Assembly: GCA_947561585.1 (NCBI GenBank)
Contig: CANNZV010000274.1
Span: 1-64,000, forward strand
Direction: 5' to 3'
Length of the DNA stretch: 64,000 nt
Source: Caprella mutica
Lineage: Eukaryota; Arthropoda; Malacostraca; Amphipoda; Caprellidae
How positions within the stretch are numbered: the first letter of the stretch is position 1; every line of letters begins with the position of its first letter. The notes beneath the pieces were generated by a model that was given only the letters and a program-made list of their open reading frames with translations, was not told the origin of the DNA and did not search any database. The position numbers and the translations under genes are program-made. Shown here piece by piece: positions 57,720 through 64,000 of the stretch.

Positions 57720-57930
57720 CCACTTCGATAGGTGCACTGTGCTACCTACTTCAATAGTCACACTGTGCTACCTACTTCAATAGTCACACTGTGCTACCTA
57801 CTTCAATAGTCACACTGTGCTACCTACTTCAATAGTCACACTGTGCTACCTACTTCAATAGTCACACTGTGCTACCTACTTCAATAGTCACACTGTGCTA
57901 CCTACTTCAATAGTCACACTGTGCTACCTA
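57720..57930. repeat. 26 bp minisatellite, left part
   Basis: About eight units of GTGCTACCTACTTCAATAGT plus CACACT, very uniform. It continues after the retrotransposon fragment at 59111-59645. Confidence 0.95.
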
Positions 57931-59110
57931 CTTCTGGAGGATAGTGCAGGAAGGTGTGGTATGAAAATTAATAGGGATAAGAGCAAGTGCTTAATTTTCA
58001 ATGGAGGAGGAGAGAGGTTGGACGAGGTTGGGGGGGTTGGTGTGGTGGAGGAGATGAGATATCTTGGGGTGTTGGTGACAGCAAAGAAGAATTGCTTTGG
58101 GGTGTATAAGGAGGAGCGGTTGGGTGTGGCGAGGAAGATGGCGAATGTGACGTATTCTGTTGTCGGGAGGTCTTGTGACAGGTTGCTGATGGGAAAGACC
58201 TTCTGGAAGAGTGTGGTGCTCCCAAGCGTGTTGAGTGGAAGTGAGGTGATGGTGTGGACGAAGGCTGAGAGGGAGAGGTTGCAGAGAGTGGAGAATGGGG
58301 TGTGGAGGAGGGTGCTGTGCGCACCATCATATGCACCAATTGTGAAACTCCAGGGTGAGGTGGGCAGCTCGTCTGTGGAAGCGAGGGACATGAAGGTCAA
58401 GCTAAAATTTGCCAGATATGTGTTGGAGACAAAGAATGTGGTGCTGAGGGCGGTGTTTGAGAGGATGAGAGCTGGAGGATGGGTGTGTCCCTGGATGAAG
58501 TTGGTGAACAGCTACCTGGGGGAACTTGACATGGGATGGGGGGAGCTTGGGGAGATTTGGATGTGTGATATAGTGAGAAGAGTAGACGTGTGGGAGGAGA
58601 GAAGGTGGAGGAGAGAGTTGAATGGGAAGACATCGCTTGTTCACTATAGGATGAAGAATGGAATAGGAGGGGAGTCGTACGACAATAGCTGGGGAGCACA
58701 GCTGCTCTTCCGAGTGAGGAGCAACACTCTGAGGTTGGGGTGGAGGTCAAGGTTCTGGGGGGGTGAGGTTGGATGTGGGGTGTGTGGAGCGGAGGAGGAG
58801 ACCTTAGAGCAATTCATCCTTGAGTGCCCAGAGCTGGAGGGAATAAGGCGTAGGTATGGGGTAAGAACGATGGAGGGGGTGATGGCATTTGGAAGTTTGG
58901 ACAATGGGGAGATTTGTAAGTTTTTGGAGGTGGCATGGATGGCCAGGGCGAGGTTTGTTGGTGAGATGTCTGTGGGGTGAGGTGTGTTGGATGGGTGATG
59001 GGGGGTACGGCCCTGCGGAAAGTGTATGAGAGATGGTGAGGTGAATGAAGACGAGCTGGTGGCGATGAGAAGCCAGCACCGGCGAATTAATTCCAGTTTC
59101 AGTTCCAGTT
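57931..59110 (+). pseudogene. Non-LTR retrotransposon 3' fragment (RT C-terminus) in a minisatellite
   Basis: Open from 57931 to the TGA at 58978-58980. The fragment begins just after the expected YADD box: LEDSAGRCGMKINRDKSKCL is the segment that follows it in non-LTR RTs. Then come MRYLGVLVT, a thumb-like region, KAERERLQRVENGVWRRVL, and a C-terminal zinc-knuckle-like CGVCGAEEETLEQFILECPE in which the usual His is Gln. A 130 bp untranslated tail ends in CAGTTTCAGTTCCAGTTCC. The plus strand is strikingly G-rich, unlike the surrounding AT-rich DNA. The frame has no stops, so the insertion may be recent. It is 5'-truncated and without catalytic Asp residues, hence inactive. The clade is not assigned. 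Confidence 0.85.
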
Positions 59111-59645
59111 CCAATAGTCACACTGTGCTACCTACTTCAATAGTCACACTGTGCTACCTACTTCAATAGTCACACTGTGCTACCTACTTCAATAGTCACA
59201 CTGTGCTACCTACTTCAATAGTAACACTGTGCTACCTACTTCAATAGTAACACTGTGCTACCTACTTCAATAGTAACACTGTGCTACCTACTTCGATAGT
59301 AACACTGTGCTACCTACTTCGATAGTAACACTGTGCTACCTACTTCAATAGTCACACTGTGCTACCTACTTCGATAGTCACACTGTGCTACCTACTTCGA
59401 TAGTAACACTGTGCTACCTACTTCGATAGTAACACTGTGCTACCTACTTCGATAGTAACACTGTGCTACCTACTTCGATAGTAACACTGTGCTACCTACT
59501 TCAATAGGTACACTGCACTACCTACTTCCATAAGTACACTGCACTACCTACTTCGATAGGTACACTGCACTACCTACTTCGATAGGTACACTGCACTACC
59601 TACTTCCATAAGTACACTGCACTACCTACTTCCATAAGTAAACTG
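59111..59645. repeat. 26 bp minisatellite, right part
   Basis: About twenty units of the same 26 bp repeat. Variants are ordered along the array: CACACT units first, then AACACT, then TACACTGCACTACC-type units at the far end. Confidence 0.95.
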
Positions 59646-59955
59646 GTATCGGACTTGGTATCGGTTACCCGAATTTTAAAGTAACTGTAATTGGTACTGG
59701 TATAGGTTACTAATATGGTATCGGTGGATCTCTAGCTATAGTTAATCTTTTTTTAACATAAGTGTCTTAGGAAACTGGGACTGAAATGTCTGAAATTTTA
59801 GATATGGACACCAGTGTCCCATAGCTAATATTCTATAATTATATGTAATTTCACTAATTTTTCAATTAAGTTCCATTTATACATGTCCAAGGATTATATA
59901 TACAAGTTTTTGGAGCTGTAAATCAAATACGCGAAAGCCAACTCGAGAAGGTTAA

Positions 59956-62529
59956 GGCAAGACTAATTTGTAAAGCATAGAAATAAACTCAAAATTCTAA
60001 ACCAATTAGACAAATCTGAGTTATAACCTTTCGAAAAGTAAGCCAATTAATAGGCTTACTCTCATGCCTTCGTAACATGGTCCTACATCCAGTGTATTTT
60101 TTATGTTATTCTAAGGGACGGTGCTATGGTGGTGGCTTAAATGAATATTTACTCTAGTTATAAAACAAGTGAATAATAATTAAATCATTGATAAAGTAGT
60201 TTCAACAATTCACAATTCATATGTACCAGACATGAAGCAAATTAATTTTTAAATGAAAAATCCCAATTAAATCTTCACTTTGGAACCAAATTTCTCCTTT
60301 AAAATATTTTAAATGTGACAACCTGGGTTTATACAACTAGACCTCTTTTTCCTAGACCTGGCAAAAAAAAAAACAATTCTTTGGATTTCCGATTCCGATT
60401 AATTTTCTCATTACTACTATGTTTACATGTAATTATTGTCAAGTCTGCAAAGCATGCACAATCAGTCTCCAGATATTCAATTTTTGGGGCAATTTCTCTC
60501 CAAAATGAAAAAACTATCAAAATAGTCTAATAATTACATGTAATTATGTAAACATAGGAATTAATTGGAAAATTGTCACCAGATATTGCAGAAAGCCAAT
60601 TTCAAGGCCTCTCAAGTATCAGTTTAAATTTCACAACTTTACCCATGATCCATCTTGATTATTTTGCTGTCTGGAATTGTCTGAGAGGATTTTGAAATTT
60701 TTGTTCATTAGGAAGTCAAATTTCTCCTTTAAAGGTGGGGTGCGTCTAATTTTCATATCAAATATATTATCATAATATGATAAATAAACATTGATTAATA
60801 ACATATATGAAATGTTTAGTCTCAAATCACTGTATTTTCAGAGAAAATAGGGTTTTTATTAGTTAACATAAGCTTATGCGATCATCTCATAGATGGCGTT
60901 GATCACATTATTTCCAGTATGTTCCAGAACAATCTTCACGAATGTTTATAGAATATCTGTTTAGCTTCGGAAATAAGCTATAAAAATTGGAATTTGTGAT
61001 TTATATACAGTATGGGCCACAAAAATGTTTCCGCTCTTTTAAATACTTGTAAATCGTTAGCCAATGAACAAAAACCTGTATCTTGGTCTTTTTCTCCGCC
61101 TATTATTGTACTATTAACTGGTAAAAACAATTTTGAACTGATGGACATAGTTTAAGAACAGCTAAGCAAAGGGCGAGGGTCATTATTTTGGTCATTGCGC
61201 AAAGGTTATTCTTAGAGCTAACTCTGTGATTTTACTTACTAAAAGGCAGTGAACAAAAAGAAAATATAATGGTAGACATTTTAATACAGGGTGCTTACAC
61301 TTCTTCCTTGTAAACTATTTGGAAATAGAACAACTTCAGTGACATTTTGATCTTATTGAAGTTTTCACTCTGAATATTCGTTCTTTGCTTGTTCATTCCT
61401 TGGTTAAGTATCGCTTCACACTTTGTATCGCATATACAAACTCGCCATTAAAATGGCGAGTTTGTATATGCTTCATTACCTGGATATATCTAAAGACTAA
61501 AAATAATTTAATTATATTAAAATAATCTAATTATATTAAAATAATCTAATTATATTAAAATAATCTAATTATATATATTATTTAACCAATCTAAATATAT
61601 TTTTAGAAACTTTTTAGAAGAAAAGAAAATTTTGAAATCAAAGGAAATAATAATGGATATTTTATGATTAATCGACTATGATGAAAACAATCATTTTCTT
61701 TTTTTTTGCTGAAAAAGTCTTTAGGTAGTGGGCTTTCATGTCCTAAATTTTTGTGAGGGTACGAGCACTAAAACCTCCCCCAGGAGAGCCCAAAGAGAAT
61801 TCTAGTCTGTAAAGCGTGTCCATGTTGCCAAAAATCTTTGGAGACAAATTGTCCTTAAACTAAAATCTTGGAGACAGATTTGCGACACTTTGCAGACTGG
61901 AAAGTGATCATTATTATTTTTTAATTACAAAAGGAATGCTAATTGCTATGCAGTTTACATATAAGTTTCATTTTTCTTTGGGTTAGAGGCACTACAACCC
62001 CACCCATTGCAGGGCCCAAAGGGAGAAAGGAGAATTTACGATTTAGGGTATTATCAACATATCTTCATTTTTGGTCAAATATAAACATTTTGGGCTCTCC
62101 TGTAAAATGTGTATATCCACCTATAAAAGAGTAGGACAAGAAGTGAATGAATTTTCATGCTACAAGAAAACCAGACAGTTTTAGAATCCTTGAAACATTT
62201 CTAAATTCTAACAAATCTATTATCTATAGAAAGCTTTTTCAATTTTCACTCTGGTTTTCTTTTTATCACAGTTCAAAATCGAAAATTTAGGTGTTTTTTT
62301 GAACATTTTAGTTAGTCATCAAAAATGCTTATAAAAAAACCGGGAAGGAAAATTGAAAAAGCCTTTTGTAGCTTTGTTTGAAATGTTCTAAAGATTCTGA
62401 AACTGTCTTAGTTTTTTTCTAGAATATACACTCATACACTTCTCGTCATTTGAAATGTATACAATTCTTTATACAAAAATTTAAAAAACTATTTTTTTTT
62501 CAATAACCAAGCCAAAAGTCAAAAAATCA
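59956..62529. other. No gene seen; scattered repeats
   Basis: 60440-60625 and 61790-61910 hold CCAGTCTGCAG mosaic fragments. A Tc1/mariner-type terminus TACAGTATGGGCCACAAAAA is at about 61009. A 20 bp tandem (ATTATATTAAAATAATCTA) occurs at 61505-61572, and a hairpin CATATACAAACTCGCCATT with its complement at 61431-61470. PITP B exon 1 could lie here but was not recognised. Confidence 0.45.
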
Positions 62530-62720
62530 CATGATTAATTACCAGTCTGTAGAATATGGGACATTATTATTTTTTAAACATTTTCTGTGCAAACAATCCT
62601 TAATTTCCTTCTATATTTACATGTATTTTATTGAGAACAAAAGCCAAAATGGAGGATTTCTTGGAGAATATTTTACCAGTTGGCAGTTCCTGCAGTCTGG
62701 GAGACTGGGAATAAACTGTG
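62530..62720 (+). repeat. CCAGTCTGCAG mosaic module
   Basis: Matches 35150-35285 (GGGACATT, ACATTTTCTGTGCAAACAA, GGATTTCTTGGAGAA) and is inverted relative to 34966-35085. Confidence 0.6.
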
Positions 62721-62867
62721 TTTTGTTTACACAGTTACATTAACCTTGCAAATTTCAGAACAATCAGTCAACAAATGAAAAAGTTTTTTGAAAAGTGGGT
62801 TGATAAATAAGTGGCTAGGAGTAAAATTAACTAACTCAACAAAATACCTACCTAAATTACATATAAT

Positions 62868-63465
62868 ACAGGGTGTCAGACACTTTTGTTGCCAAACTTT
62901 AACATAAGGTTGCATTTGTCGAAATTAACACTTTTTATTCCATGAAGGTATGGTCTAAAATGCTTAGTTAAAAAGTTACAAGGTTAGGAAAGTAGTATCT
63001 GTACCATTTGCATTCATTATTATTAGTTAACATCATTTTTTTAATGTTGCAATAAGAAACAAAATATTTTTAAAAGTAATTATTAGGAGCACAAAAAACT
63101 TAATCTTAAATTAGGTTACATGCTTACAAAATGTGTTCAAACTGCCTCCAATTTGTTGCGATCAATGCGATGCAGCCGTTCAAACGGTAGTCCAATGATT
63201 GGCGGACACGAGCAAAGACACCAGGAGTTTCACGAATCATTGCGGGGAAAAACATTTGAGCGCTTGCATCGCAACAAATGGGTGACAAATTGAACACAAA
63301 TCACAATCTGTAACTGTAAACATGTAATCTAATTTAAGATTACTTTTCTTGTGCTCCTAATAAGTAATAATTACTGTTAAAAATGTTTTGATTCTTATCA
63401 CAACATTAAAAAAATAATGTTAACTAGGTAATAATAATAAATGGTACAGATACTACTTTCCAAAG
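62868..63465. mobile_element. Mariner-like remnant with fold-back arms
   Basis: Starts with a mariner-type end TACAGGGTGTCAGACACTTT. From 62985 to about 63160 the sequence is mirrored by 63255-63465 (GGAAAGTAGTATCTGTACCA and its complement at the outside, and AGTAATTATTAGGAGCACAA and its complement inside). The centre holds the transposase fragment. Confidence 0.65.
63124..63255 (-). pseudogene. Mariner/Tc1-like transposase C-terminal fragment
   Basis: Minus-strand frame FPAMIRETPGVFARVRQSLD, then YRLNGCIALIATNWRQFEHI and L, then TAA. The pattern VRxSLxxRLxxCIxxxxxxFEHIL is the C-terminal tail of mariner-like DDE transposases. No catalytic residues remain. The terminal part is copied, with damage, in the opposite fold-back arm. 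Confidence 0.65.
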
Positions 63466-63469
63466 ACCA

Positions 63470-64000
63470 ACCCAGTCTGTATTTTGTGGTAAATTCCACC
63501 AACATGTCGGTGGAATTTTTCTCTATTAAAAATAACATTCTGGCAAAGTCGGTGGATTTTTAACTATATATTCCTATGTTACCATTAATTTACAGTGGAA
63601 AAATGGGTGAAATGTTGGTGGATCAGCCAAATTACTGGAAATATATGGTGGATTTTTTCCAGTCTGCAGAAACTGGTAAAGTATTTGTAGAGATCCCTTA
63701 TTCTGTTCGTAGCAAAATTAATGTAAATATAGGAATTAATTCAGAAGTGTTCGTCCAGTCTGCAGAATGTGTCTCTTCTCCCGCAGAGATTTTATTTTGA
63801 GAGAGAGTTGCTCTCTGACTCTCAGTAGCAGATTCAGAATCTCCCGCAGCTAAATTAATGGTAACATAGGAATGAATTCAAAATCTCCCGCAGCTAAATT
63901 AATGGTAACATAGGAATTAGTTCAAGATCTCCCGCAGAGATATCCAATATCTAAAAATTCAATCAAAAACTCCAGCAGAGAGTTTTGGAAAAATGTTCCA
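63470..64000. repeat. CCAGTCTGCAG mosaic, right part
   Basis: 63470-63660 is parallel to 36930-37140 (AAATTCCACCAACATGTCGG type), and 63750-64000 is inverted relative to 35800-36020 (TCTCCCGCAGAGAT and GCTAAATTAATGGTAACATA). It runs off the window. Confidence 0.65.

Larger units (their letters stand above)
57431..59734. mobile_element. Non-autonomous hAT element with an internal minisatellite
   Basis: Ends TAGAGATGCACCAATACT and ATCGGTGGATCTCTA are inverted and match the TAGAGATGCACCGATA type typical of hAT transposons. They are flanked by a perfect 8 bp duplication GCTATAGT (57423-57430 and 59735-59742). Subterminal GTATCGG repeats lie on both sides. No transposase is present. The interior is a 26 bp minisatellite carrying a retrotransposon fragment. 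Confidence 0.85.
57145..59955. mobile_element. TTAA-flanked element hosting a hAT element
   Basis: TTAACCCTTTCGAGTC at the left and ACTCGAGAAGGTTAA at the right give short inverted ends next to TTAA. Without the hAT insertion it would be about 0.5 kb. Related inner motifs GGACACATTTGTC and GACACCAGTGTCCCA lie in the two halves. Piggybac-like by its ends. It lies upstream (gene sense) of PITP B exon 2, probably in intron 1. Confidence 0.65.

Noticed and set aside
57924..59121. Minus-strand open frames over the non-LTR fragment
   Set aside because: The low stop frequency results from the G-rich plus strand; the translations are Ser/Pro/His-rich with no domain. The plus-strand RT frame explains the sequence.

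Overview
This 64 kb window is AT-rich, intron-rich animal nuclear DNA dominated by transposable elements. It is very probably an insect, perhaps a hemipteran; that assignment is inference from the gene set and the repeat types. There is one 898 bp assembly gap (36024-36921).

Three host genes can be read with confidence. Two are tandem, same-strand (minus) paralogs of a class I phosphatidylinositol transfer protein (PITP; vibrator in Drosophila). Copy A lies at 13478-19539 and copy B at 48429-56931. They have the same exon structure but different sequences, and copy B has two alternative versions of one exon (51214-51288 and 52751-52828). A lone exon 2 at 9907-9937 hints at a third copy continuing off the left edge. 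No first coding exon (about 20 nt) was found for any copy. Between A and B, on the plus strand, is a small membrane protein gene of the BLCAP/BC10 family (41805-42554).

The left 8 kb holds an essentially complete DIRS-type tyrosine-recombinase retrotransposon (about 801-7761). It has a Gag-like ORF with an SR-rich region, an RT/RNase H ORF, a tyrosine recombinase ORF, 177 bp inverted terminal repeats and an internal complementary region.

The remainder is introns and intergenic DNA filled with broken non-LTR retrotransposons (37.7-39.35 kb, 39.83-40.35 kb, 57.93-59.11 kb), TTAA-flanked piggyBac-like MITEs, hAT-like MITEs with 8-9 bp target duplications, mariner remnants, fold-back elements, a tRNA-type SINE and many minisatellites. 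The most striking composite lies upstream of PITP B exon 2: a TTAA element carries a hAT element, which carries a 26 bp minisatellite, which carries a non-LTR retrotransposon fragment.
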